Shown here one piece after another: positions 1-6,132 of a stretch of 12,689 bases of DNA (position 1 is its first letter; each line of letters opens with the position of its first letter). Below the pieces are notes generated by a model, which was not told the origin of the DNA, did not search any database, and worked only from the letters and a program-made list of their open reading frames with translations. A program made the position numbers and the translations under genes. Location of the stretch: positions 2,665-15,353 of the forward strand of contig JALVUB010000307.1 of assembly GCA_027023915.1 (NCBI GenBank). The letters are read 5' to 3'. The DNA is from Sedimenticola sp. Lineage in GTDB: Bacteria; Pseudomonadota; Gammaproteobacteria; Chromatiales; Chromatiaceae.

Positions 1-33
1 CTGATAAGGCCGTTTGTAAAAGTAGTTGAACAT
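1..33 (-). CDS. start of an unidentified gene, cut by the window edge
   Basis: Eleven codons from an ATG at 33 read MFNYFYKRPYQ and run off the left edge. The start is supported by a strong Shine-Dalgarno-like run (GAGGGAG) that overlaps the stop of the preceding frame, 7 nt upstream of the ATG. I do not recognise the protein. It does not resemble CcoS, which often follows ccoI. With so little sequence no function can be given. Its good ribosome-binding site, placed in the last codons of the ccoI frame, suggests those codons and this gene belong together. Confidence 0.5.
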   Translation of the reverse strand, partial: MFNYFYKRPYQ

Positions 34-39
34 GGCCGC

Positions 40-1956
40 TTACTCCCTCGGGGCTTTGACGACGGGATAACCGCCCAGCAGACGGAGCAGAATGTCGGGC
101 TTGGCTTCGACGATCTCTTTGCCCGCGAGCGAGGGATCGAGAGCGATTCCCTGTTCCTCCAGCCAGCGGGCGGTGCCAAGCCGTACTTGGTAGCCGTCCA
201 CCTCGGCGCTGATGCCGCGACCCGGCAGGGCTTCGAAACCCTTGACCTCCAGCCCCTTGAAATCGAGCTGGCGCGTTTCGGCGGCCTCCACCAGGGCGCG
301 GGCGATGGGGTGCTCCGAGCGGCTCTCGGCTGCCGCCGCGAGTTTGAGCAGTGCATCATCCGGCAAGCCGCTGGTGTTGTCGGTCTGGATCAGGCGCATC
401 TCGCCCCGTGTGAGGGTGCCGGTCTTGTCGAAAACGAAGTGGTCGATATGGGCCAGAGTTTCCAGCACGGCGCCGTTCTTCACCAGGATGCCGTGGCGCG
501 CGCCCTGGCCGGAGGCGACGGCAATGGCCATGGGAGTGGCCAGGCCGAAAGCGCAGGGGCAGGTGATGATGAGCACCGAGGTGGCCGCCATGAGAGCCAG
601 CTCGAAGTCCTGGTGGTACCAGAAGAGGAAGGTGGCGGCGGCCAGGGTGAGGGTGGCGGCCACGAACCAGGGCACAATGCGGTCGGCGGTGCACTGGATG
701 GGCGCCTTGGAGGCCTGGGCCTCCTCCACCAGCTGGATGATGCGGCCCAGGGCGGTCTGGCGCAGGGTACCGGTCACCTCCACGGTAAGGGCGCCGTTGC
801 CGTTGACGGTGCCGGCCGAGACCTTGTCCCCGGGGCCTTTCGCCACCGGGTGGGATTCGCCACTGAGCATCGCCTCGTCCACGCTGCTTTCCCCTTCCAG
901 CACCACGCCATCCACCGGGATCTTGTCGCCCGGCTTCACCAGTACCCGGTCGCCGGGGCGCACGCGGCGGATGGAGACCACCTGCTCGCCCTCGTCGGTG
1001 ACCCGGGTGGCCACCCTGGGTTGGAGGTCGAGCAGCCGCTGGGTGGCGGCCACCGCGTGGCGCTTGGAGACCGCTTCGAGGTGGCGTCCCACCAGGATCA
1101 CGAAGAGGAAATTGACCACGGTGTCGAAATAGACTTCGTGGCCGGGGGCGCCGGTGACCGTCACCCAGGCGGAATAGGCCCAGGTGACGGTGGCGCCGAT
1201 GGCGATGGGCAGGTCCATCCCCAGGTGGGCGGTGCGCAACGAAGTCCAGGCCCCTTTCAAAAAGGGCCAGCCCGAGTACAGCAGGGTGGGGGTGGCCAGC
1301 GCCAGCCCCACCCAGTGAAACAGGCCGCGGAACTCGCCCTCGCTGGCCCCGGCGTAGAGGGCGATGGAGATCCACAGCAGGTTCATCATGGCGAACCCGG
1401 CGAAGACGATGCGGTAGAGCAGGGCGCGGTTCTGTTTCTTCAGTTGCCCCTCGGCGGTCTCCGGGTCGAAGGGCACAGCGGCATAGCCGATGCGGGCCAG
1501 TTGTTCGAGAATCTGGGAAAGGCGCACTTGGTCGTTGTTCCAACGCAGCAGCAGCCGCCTGGCCGAGAGGTTGACCCGCGCCGCGAGCACGCCCGGCATG
1601 CGGTTCAGGGTCTGCTCGATGAGCCAGACGCACGCGGCGCAGTGGATGCCCTCCACCAGCAGGTGGATCTCGCGGGCGTCGCCCTCCTGGTGGACGAACT
1701 CCTCTTGCACCTCGTCGAGGTCGTACAGGGCAAGATCTTTGGGTGGTTCCGGTGGCGGTGCCAGCAGCGTGCCTTCAGGTGTGCGCTGGTAGAAGCCTTC
1801 CATGCCGGCGGCATGGATGGCCTGGCACACCGATTGGCAACCGAAACAGCAGAAATGGCGGGTTTCGCCTTCGATTTCGGCCTTGAACTGCTGCTCGTCG
1901 GGCGGCAGCGGCAGGCCGCAGTGAAAACAGGTGGAGGCGCCGGTCTCTTCGCTCAC
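40..1956 (-). CDS. ccoI: CcoI/FixI copper P1B-type ATPase, C-terminally truncated
   Basis: This is the copper-transporting P1B-ATPase that supplies copper for the CuB centre of cbb3 oxidase from the inner membrane. The start is the GTG at 1956, in a GTGA overlap with the ccoH stop, giving 638 aa; an upstream in-frame start would add non-homologous residues. In order there are an N-terminal cysteine cluster (CFHC near 10-13, then CCFGC near 36-40), a heavy-metal domain with GIHCAACVW (Cys106, Cys109), transmembrane helices, the actuator loop with LSGES (364-368), the CPC ion site in helix 6 (466-468), DKTGT with the phosphorylated Asp510, and SEHP (547-550). It then stops. The second half of the P domain with GDGxND and the final two helices, present in family members of about 800 aa, are missing. 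Residues after about 612 do not look like CcoI. The stop is inside the window, so this is not an edge effect. As read, the protein should not pump copper. Confidence 0.85.
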   Translation of the reverse strand: MSEETGASTCFHCGLPLPPDEQQFKAEIEGETRHFCCFGCQSVCQAIHAAGMEGFYQRTPEGTLLAPPPEPPKDLALYDLDEVQEEFVHQEGDAREIHLLVEGIHCAACVWLIEQTLNRMPGVLAARVNLSARRLLLRWNNDQVRLSQILEQLARIGYAAVPFDPETAEGQLKKQNRALLYRIVFAGFAMMNLLWISIALYAGASEGEFRGLFHWVGLALATPTLLYSGWPFLKGAWTSLRTAHLGMDLPIAIGATVTWAYSAWVTVTGAPGHEVYFDTVVNFLFVILVGRHLEAVSKRHAVAATQRLLDLQPRVATRVTDEGEQVVSIRRVRPGDRVLVKPGDKIPVDGVVLEGESSVDEAMLSGESHPVAKGPGDKVSAGTVNGNGALTVEVTGTLRQTALGRIIQLVEEAQASKAPIQCTADRIVPWFVAATLTLAAATFLFWYHQDFELALMAATSVLIITCPCAFGLATPMAIAVASGQGARHGILVKNGAVLETLAHIDHFVFDKTGTLTRGEMRLIQTDNTSGLPDDALLKLAAAAESRSEHPIARALVEAAETRQLDFKGLEVKGFEALPGRGISAEVDGYQVRLGTARWLEEQGIALDPSLAGKEIVEAKPDILLRLLGGYPVVKAPRE

Positions 1957-2489
1957 TGAGCAAATACGTGAATCCGGCGTTGGATGCCCAAAACGTCCTT
2001 GCCCTTGCGCAAGCTGACGGTGAGATCCCACACTCCTTTGAGCGGGAAGCGCACTTCGGCGCTGTAGGTTCCGGGGGCGATCTGCTTCATCTCCGCCTTG
2101 AAGTCGGCGGAGGCGTCACTGGGACGGTAGATGGCGAGCAGGGCCCGATCGCCGTTCACCGGGGCGCCTTTTTTGTCGTGCACGCTGAAGGTGTATTGCA
2201 CCGGCTGGTTGATTAAGGGACGCGTGCTGGCCACCAGCTTCATGTCCCAGCCCAACCGCTCGCGCAGTTTGCGGCGTTCCGTCACCTCCTTTTCAAAATT
2301 ACGGCCTCTCTTGTAATAGTTCTTGTCCACCAAGCCAGGATTGGTGACCACAGCCGTGACAATAAAGCCCACGTTTACCGCCAGCACGATGATGATGGAT
2401 GCCAGCCACCCCAAAACCCAGGGGTTGCGCAGCCCCTCCTTGTTGGACTGTGAGATCAGCGGCTTGCGTTTGCGGGTGGTGTCGTTCAT
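1953..2489 (-). CDS. ccoH: CcoH/FixH cbb3 oxidase assembly protein
   Basis: A 178-aa membrane protein needed for stable assembly of cbb3 oxidase. It has a basic N-terminus, one membrane span at about residues 25-49, the FixH-like stretch VDKNYYKRG just after the span, and a C-terminal beta-rich periplasmic domain ending near VWDLTVSLRKG. Length and layout fit the FixH family. The ATG lies 6 nt after the ccoG stop with no clear Shine-Dalgarno, so translation is probably coupled to ccoG. Its stop overlaps the ccoI GTG start by 4 nt. Order ccoG-ccoH-ccoI is the usual one. Confidence 0.9.
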   Translation of the reverse strand: MNDTTRKRKPLISQSNKEGLRNPWVLGWLASIIIVLAVNVGFIVTAVVTNPGLVDKNYYKRGRNFEKEVTERRKLRERLGWDMKLVASTRPLINQPVQYTFSVHDKKGAPVNGDRALLAIYRPSDASADFKAEMKQIAPGTYSAEVRFPLKGVWDLTVSLRKGKDVLGIQRRIHVFAQ

Positions 2490-2495
2490 GGTGTG

Positions 2496-3938
2496 TCAGG
2501 GTGCAAAGAACATGCTTTCATAATCGGCTTCCTTGGTGGGGTCTTCGATCCCTTTCGCCTTGAAAGTGATGGAAGAGCGCCCGCTGGGCGCTTTTTCGCC
2601 GGGCACCTTGACATAGACGGTGTAGGAAGTGTCGCCACCCTTGCGGGCATAAAGCGGCTTTTCCGCGCCGCGCAGGCTGATTCCCGGCAACCCTTCCACT
2701 GTCAGACGGACATGAAAATCCTTGTCGGTTTTGTTGAGGATTTTGATCCGGTACTTGTTCTGAACGGAACCATCGCTTAGCTGCACAAAAAGCGGGGCCC
2801 TGTCGTGCAGCACCTTCAGATCGATGGTGCCCAAATGGGTCAGGCCATAGAGGATGCCGGTGACCGCCAGCAGCAGAATACCAAGATAGATGAGTGGACG
2901 GGGCCGACGGTAGAGCGGAAGCTGGTGCTTGCCCTCCATCTCGTCCAGGGAGGCATAGCGGATCAGCCCCTTGGGACGGCCTATCTTTTCCATCACCGTG
3001 TTACAGGCGTCGATGCAGAGAGCGCAGGTGATGCACCCTTCCTGCTGGCCCATACGGATGTCGATGCCGGTGGGGCAGACGGCCACGCACTGACGGCAAT
3101 CGATACAGTCTCCCTGGCCTTCCGGGATCTTGCCCTTTTTCAGCCGACCGCGTGGCTCGCCCCGGTTGAAGTCGTAGGTGGGGAGGATGGTCTCCTTGTC
3201 GTACATCACCCCCTGGATGCGGGCATAGGGGCAGAGCCAGAAACAGGCCTGCTCGCGCAATTTGCCGGCCAGGGTGAGGGTGCCCACGGTAAACAGGCCG
3301 ACGACGAAATAGGCCACGCCGGAAGCCTGACCGGTGAAGAGGTCGTGCCAGAGCTGGAAAGCGTCGGTGAACCAGGCGACGAAGCTGATGCCGGTGAGCA
3401 CGGCAATGACCAGCCAGATGAACCATTTGAGGCCCAGCTTGCGGATCTTTTCACCGGTCCAGGGGCCGTCTTCCAGCTTGCGTCGTTTTGCGGGCGGCCC
3501 CTCGATTTTTTCTTCCAGCCAAGTGAAGACATCGGTCCAGGCGGTCTGGAAACAGAAAAAGCCGCAATAGACCCGCCCGGCGATGGAGGTAACGGCGGCC
3601 AGCAGCATGGCGAAGAAAAGCAGCACCAGAGAGAGCATCCAGACATCCTGGGGCAACACCGTGATGTCGAAGATGTGGAACTGCCGGTTGGGAATGTCAA
3701 ACAGCACTGCCTGGCGGCCGTGCCAGCGCAGGTAGGGGCCGAGGAAGAAGATCAGCCACACGCTCTGGGTGATCCATTTCAGCCGCCGCCAACGGCCGGG
3801 CACCCTTTTGGCATGAATTTTTTCGTCGCCGGTATTGACATGCCAGTTGGCGATTTCGGCGTAGATATCGTTGGCGTACTGTTCCTGATGTGATTCGGTC
3901 TTTTCTTCAGCGGCTTGGGTCACGGTTTCGTTCTCCAT
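2496..3938 (-). CDS. ccoG: CcoG/FixG polyferredoxin-type cupric reductase
   Basis: CcoG is a membrane iron-sulfur protein, known in the family as a cupric reductase that helps deliver copper for cbb3 assembly. From the ATG at 3938 it has 480 aa: a soluble N-terminus, several membrane helices (about 55-70, 98-120, 172-192, 207-224 and 349-367), CGFFC (125-129), CFWLCP (232-237), two 4Fe-4S motifs (Cys278/281/284/288 followed by Pro, and Cys302/305/308/312), and a C-terminal Ig-like FixG domain. An in-frame ATG at 3977 would add 13 residues. I prefer 3938 because the possible -10 element near 3988-3993 would leave almost no leader for the upstream start. Neither start has a good Shine-Dalgarno sequence. 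Confidence 0.9.
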   Translation of the reverse strand: MENETVTQAAEEKTESHQEQYANDIYAEIANWHVNTGDEKIHAKRVPGRWRRLKWITQSVWLIFFLGPYLRWHGRQAVLFDIPNRQFHIFDITVLPQDVWMLSLVLLFFAMLLAAVTSIAGRVYCGFFCFQTAWTDVFTWLEEKIEGPPAKRRKLEDGPWTGEKIRKLGLKWFIWLVIAVLTGISFVAWFTDAFQLWHDLFTGQASGVAYFVVGLFTVGTLTLAGKLREQACFWLCPYARIQGVMYDKETILPTYDFNRGEPRGRLKKGKIPEGQGDCIDCRQCVAVCPTGIDIRMGQQEGCITCALCIDACNTVMEKIGRPKGLIRYASLDEMEGKHQLPLYRRPRPLIYLGILLLAVTGILYGLTHLGTIDLKVLHDRAPLFVQLSDGSVQNKYRIKILNKTDKDFHVRLTVEGLPGISLRGAEKPLYARKGGDTSYTVYVKVPGEKAPSGRSSITFKAKGIEDPTKEADYESMFFAP

Positions 3939-3987
3939 GCGAATAAGGCAAGGGCGATAACATGGCGGAGGGGCCATGGATCGGCAG

Positions 3988-4029
3988 ACTATGCCATTTC
4001 CAACAGCACATGTCGTTGATGATTCCCAA
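3988..4029 (-). promoter_or_regulatory. possible FNR-type promoter for ccoGHI
   Basis: On the minus strand, CATAGT (3993-3988; 4 of 6 matches to TATAAT) could be a -10 element with a start near 3981. TTGGGAATCATCAA (4029-4016) is an imperfect TTGAT-N4-ATCAA site, one half good and the other 3 of 5, centred about 41.5 bp upstream of that start, the spacing of class II FNR promoters. The pairing is inferred from sequence alone, and a weak -10 matches often by chance. Confidence 0.3.
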
Positions 4030-4033
4030 TAAA

Positions 4034-4047
4034 CTGATAATTATCAG
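4034..4047. promoter_or_regulatory. perfect palindrome CTGATAATTATCAG, FNR-like operator
   Basis: This is a perfect 14-bp dyad. It matches the FNR consensus TTGAT-N4-ATCAA at 8 of 10 defined positions, differing only at the two outermost bases. It is centred 102 bp upstream of the ccoG ATG and about 60 bp upstream of the possible start near 3981, close to class I spacing. Two Crp/Fnr genes lie in the same locus. A Fur-like site is an alternative reading because of the A/T-rich TGATAAT half. Confidence 0.45.
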
Positions 4048-4116
4048 CTTTTTCCATGGGGTTTCTCTCCCATTCAATGGAAAAAGGGAGCCTTCGCCCC
4101 CTTTTTCCATTGAATG
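4048..4116 (-). repeat. 18-bp perfect inverted repeat with a competing third arm
   Basis: CATTCAATGGAAAAAGGG (4071-4088) and its exact complement (4099-4116) form an 18-bp stem with a 10-nt loop. A third copy of the core, CTTTTTCCAT at 4048-4057, can instead pair with 4077-4086, or, in minus-strand RNA, with the arm at 4099-4116 only by displacing the first stem. The element lies between the 38-aa gene and ccoG. There is no run of T after the last arm in the direction of transcription, so it is not a standard Rho-independent terminator. It may be an mRNA processing or stability element, an attenuator, or the remnant of a small mobile element. Confidence 0.7.
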
Positions 4117-4127
4117 CGAGTCTTGGT

Positions 4128-4244
4128 TCAGTCTTCGGAGTGGGTTTCGTTCATCAGCTTGCGCGCCTTCACGAAGAAAAACACCAGCATGACGACAGCG
4201 AAGGCAACCGCCAGAAAGGATCCGATTGCTACCCAGTCACTCAT
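4128..4244 (-). CDS. 38-aa single-span membrane protein within the cbb3 locus
   Basis: The frame reads MSDWVAIGSF, then a hydrophobic span (about residues 4-25), then a basic segment KARKLMN and an acidic tail. The ATG has a strong Shine-Dalgarno (GGGAGGG, 6-nt spacing) and the gene sits 68 nt after ccoP in the same direction, before ccoG. This topology (short N-terminus out, basic cytoplasmic side, acidic end) resembles small cbb3-associated proteins such as CcoQ and the CcoM of Pseudomonas stutzeri, and DUF3149-type peptides. I cannot assign it to a family with certainty. A role in oxidase stability or assembly is an inference from position and topology. Confidence 0.7.
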   Translation of the reverse strand: MSDWVAIGSFLAVAFAVVMLVFFFVKARKLMNETHSED

Positions 4245-4279
4245 GTCAATCCCTCCCAAGTATTAACAGTGGTCGATCA

Positions 4280-4305
4280 GGCGTGAGGGCCGAAGCCCTC
4301 ACGCC
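4280..4305 (-). other. stable UUCG hairpin after ccoP
   Basis: An 11-bp perfect stem (GGCGTGAGGGC with its complement) closes a 4-nt loop. In the minus-strand transcript the loop is UUCG closed by C-G, the well-known extra-stable tetraloop. It starts 7 nt after the ccoP stop. No T-run follows, so it more likely protects the 3' end of ccoNOQP mRNA or causes partial pausing than acts as a full terminator. Confidence 0.7.
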
Positions 4306-4312
4306 AGCCGTG

Positions 4313-5176
4313 TTACTGGCCGCCGCCCAGCTCGTGGACGTAGACCGCCAGCTTCTTGATCTGATCCTCGGTCAGGCGACCTTTCCAGGAAGGCATGACC
4401 GCGTTCCTGGTCTTGGGATCGCTGGGATCATTGACACCATGGGTAATGGTGTACTTGATGCTGGCAAGCTGGTCCTTGGCGCGGAAACGCCAGATCTTGT
4501 CGGTCAGGTTGGCCGAGCCCAACGCCTGCATCCCCTTGGCGTCGGGGCCGTGGCAGCCCACGCAACCCTTGGCCATGAACAGCGGCTCCTTGGTGATGGT
4601 GCCGTTGTAGATGGCGTTGGCCAGCTTGTCGATCTCGGCTGCGGTGAGTTGATTTCCGCCCATCTTGGGCATCATGCCGTGACGGCCGCCGGTGATGGTC
4701 TGCACGATGGTTTCGATCTTGCCGCCGTACAGCCAGTCGTCGTCCGCCAGCGAGGGGAAGCCCGATTGGGTCGGATCGTCCACGATGCTGCCCTGGCCGC
4801 CGGAGCCGTGGCAGGCGGCGCAGTTGTCACCGAACAGCACCTTGGCCGAGCGGGTGACATACTCCTTGAGCTGATTGTCCTGGAGGATCTGCGCCGCGCT
4901 CAGTTTGTGGATCTTCGCTTCGTAGGGCGCGCGGATGTTCTCCACTTCAGCCAGGTCTTTTTTGTACTCGCCCACAGCGGTCCAGCCGGCAATACCCTTG
5001 GTGTGGGTGCTGACCAGAGGCCACATGGGGTAGTAGATGCCGTACACCAGCACCAGGATCCAGCTGGCGTGCAGCCCGATCATCCACCACTTGGGCGGCT
5101 GGTTGGTCAGTTCCGCCAGGGTCTCGTCCCAGACGTGGCCCGTGGTCTGACCGTGCGGATTGTTGTTTTCACTCAT
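4313..5176 (-). CDS. ccoP: CcoP, diheme cytochrome c subunit of cbb3 oxidase
   Basis: A 287-aa membrane-anchored diheme cytochrome c that passes electrons from soluble cytochrome c to CcoO. It has an N-terminal CcoP-type segment, a membrane span at about 31-50, and two periplasmic cytochrome c domains. Heme motifs are CAACH (119-123) and CVGCH (205-209). Candidate axial methionines are in HGMMPKMG (166-173) and NAVMPSW (258-264). A single span separates it from CcoP forms with two N-terminal helices. The ATG overlaps the ccoQ stop by 4 nt (ATGA) and has GGAG 8 nt upstream, so it is translationally coupled. Confidence 0.96.
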   Translation of the reverse strand: MSENNNPHGQTTGHVWDETLAELTNQPPKWWMIGLHASWILVLVYGIYYPMWPLVSTHTKGIAGWTAVGEYKKDLAEVENIRAPYEAKIHKLSAAQILQDNQLKEYVTRSAKVLFGDNCAACHGSGGQGSIVDDPTQSGFPSLADDDWLYGGKIETIVQTITGGRHGMMPKMGGNQLTAAEIDKLANAIYNGTITKEPLFMAKGCVGCHGPDAKGMQALGSANLTDKIWRFRAKDQLASIKYTITHGVNDPSDPKTRNAVMPSWKGRLTEDQIKKLAVYVHELGGGQ

Positions 5177-5379
5177 CGTTGGTTCTCCGAGTCCGTATTT
5201 TCATCATCGAAAGGGATATGACGTTGCGATTCGTAGCGCTCCCTGTTCTTCGGATTGAAGACGCGGGCGTAGATCCACACCATGGCCAGGAAGGCCCCCA
5301 CGGTGATAATCAGGCCGATCCAGTCGTGCAGGGTCATCGCCGACCAGTCGGTGTGGAAATAGTCCCGGAGCTTATTCAC
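5173..5379 (-). CDS. ccoQ: CcoQ, small subunit of cbb3 oxidase
   Basis: A 68-aa protein with one membrane span (about 20-38) followed by a charged tail (NPKNRERY, then IPFDDE), the layout of CcoQ/FixQ, which stabilises the CcoNOP complex. The chosen start is the GTG at 5379, which overlaps the end of ccoO by 8 nt. An ATG at 5337 would give 54 aa, nearer the usual length, but has no Shine-Dalgarno. AAGGA lies about 13 nt before the GTG. The start is therefore uncertain, the identity is not. Confidence 0.85.
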   Translation of the reverse strand: MNKLRDYFHTDWSAMTLHDWIGLIITVGAFLAMVWIYARVFNPKNRERYESQRHIPFDDENTDSENQR

Positions 5380-6109
5380 GGTAATCGACGTCGTCCTTAA
5401 TGTCGGCCATGGTGCCCAGCACCTGCAGGTAGGCGATCAGCGCGTCCACCTCACGCACGCCATCCACCTTGTCGGCGGCGGCGATATCGGCGTCGGTGTA
5501 GGGCACGCCGATCATGCGCAGGCCTTCCATGTGCTTTTTCAGCGTGGCGCCGTCCACCGTCTGTTCGGCCAGCCAGGGGAAGTTGGGCATCACCGATTCG
5601 GGAACCACGCTGCGCGGGGCCATCAGGTGCTGGAAGTGCCACTCGTTGGAGTACTTGCCGCCCACCCGGGCCAGGTCGGGGCCGGTCCGCTTGGAGCCCC
5701 ACTGGAAGGGGTGGTCGTACATGGACTCGGCGGCCAGCGAGTAGTGGCCGTAACGCTCCTTCTCGTCACGGAAGGGGCGGATCATCTGCGAGTGGCAAAG
5801 GTAGCAGCCTTCCCGCTCGTAGATGTCGCGCCCGGCCAGCTCCAGCGCGGTGTAGGGGCGAATGCCGTCACCCGGCTTCCAGGTGATGGTGTCGCCCACC
5901 TTGAAGTTCTCCACGCTGATGGGGCGCCCGTTGCTCTGCCAGACGATCTCGGGGTGCTTGTTGTACTCCTCGGTGTCTGGCAGGTAGAAGAGCGGAACGA
6001 TCTCCACCAGACCGCCCACCGAGAGCAGCACCAGGAGCATCACGAACAGGACGAAGACGTTGCGTTCCGCCGCGTCCTGCAGTTTGGTCGAATAGATCTT
6101 GTCAGCCAT
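5372..6109 (-). CDS. ccoO: CcoO, monoheme cytochrome c subunit of cbb3 oxidase
   Basis: A 245-aa membrane-anchored cytochrome c that feeds electrons into CcoN. It has an N-terminal span (about 17-40), the heme motif CYLCH (102-106) in the conserved block GRDIYEREGC...SQMIRPF, and the axial Met174 in SVMPNFPWL. The ATG has AGAGGAG about 10 nt upstream and lies 23 nt after ccoN. Between the membrane span and the heme domain (about residues 43-83) there is a segment longer than in the compact CcoO proteins I know, of roughly 30 extra residues. Confidence 0.96.
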   Translation of the reverse strand: MADKIYSTKLQDAAERNVFVLFVMLLVLLSVGGLVEIVPLFYLPDTEEYNKHPEIVWQSNGRPISVENFKVGDTITWKPGDGIRPYTALELAGRDIYEREGCYLCHSQMIRPFRDEKERYGHYSLAAESMYDHPFQWGSKRTGPDLARVGGKYSNEWHFQHLMAPRSVVPESVMPNFPWLAEQTVDGATLKKHMEGLRMIGVPYTDADIAAADKVDGVREVDALIAYLQVLGTMADIKDDVDYRE

Positions 6110-6132
6110 TGTCGTTTGTCTCCTCTAGTCCA

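Noticed and set aside
187..1959. 590-codon open frame on the plus strand opposite ccoI
   Set aside because: Same pattern of biased composition, with no recognisable domain, antisense to clear P1B-ATPase motifs.
3939..3977. Upstream ATG for ccoG adding 13 residues
   Set aside because: No ribosome-binding site, residues not like CcoG N-termini I know, and too close to the inferred transcription start. Kept as an alternative only.
4034..4047. Fur box reading of the palindrome
   Set aside because: The Fur pattern needs longer TGATAAT arms around one central base. The 4-bp spacer and TGAT/ATCA halves fit an FNR-type site better.
4226..5221. 331-codon plus-strand frame opposite ccoP and the small gene
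   Set aside because: It covers two heme-binding motifs on the other strand and has no ribosome-binding site or recognisable protein features.
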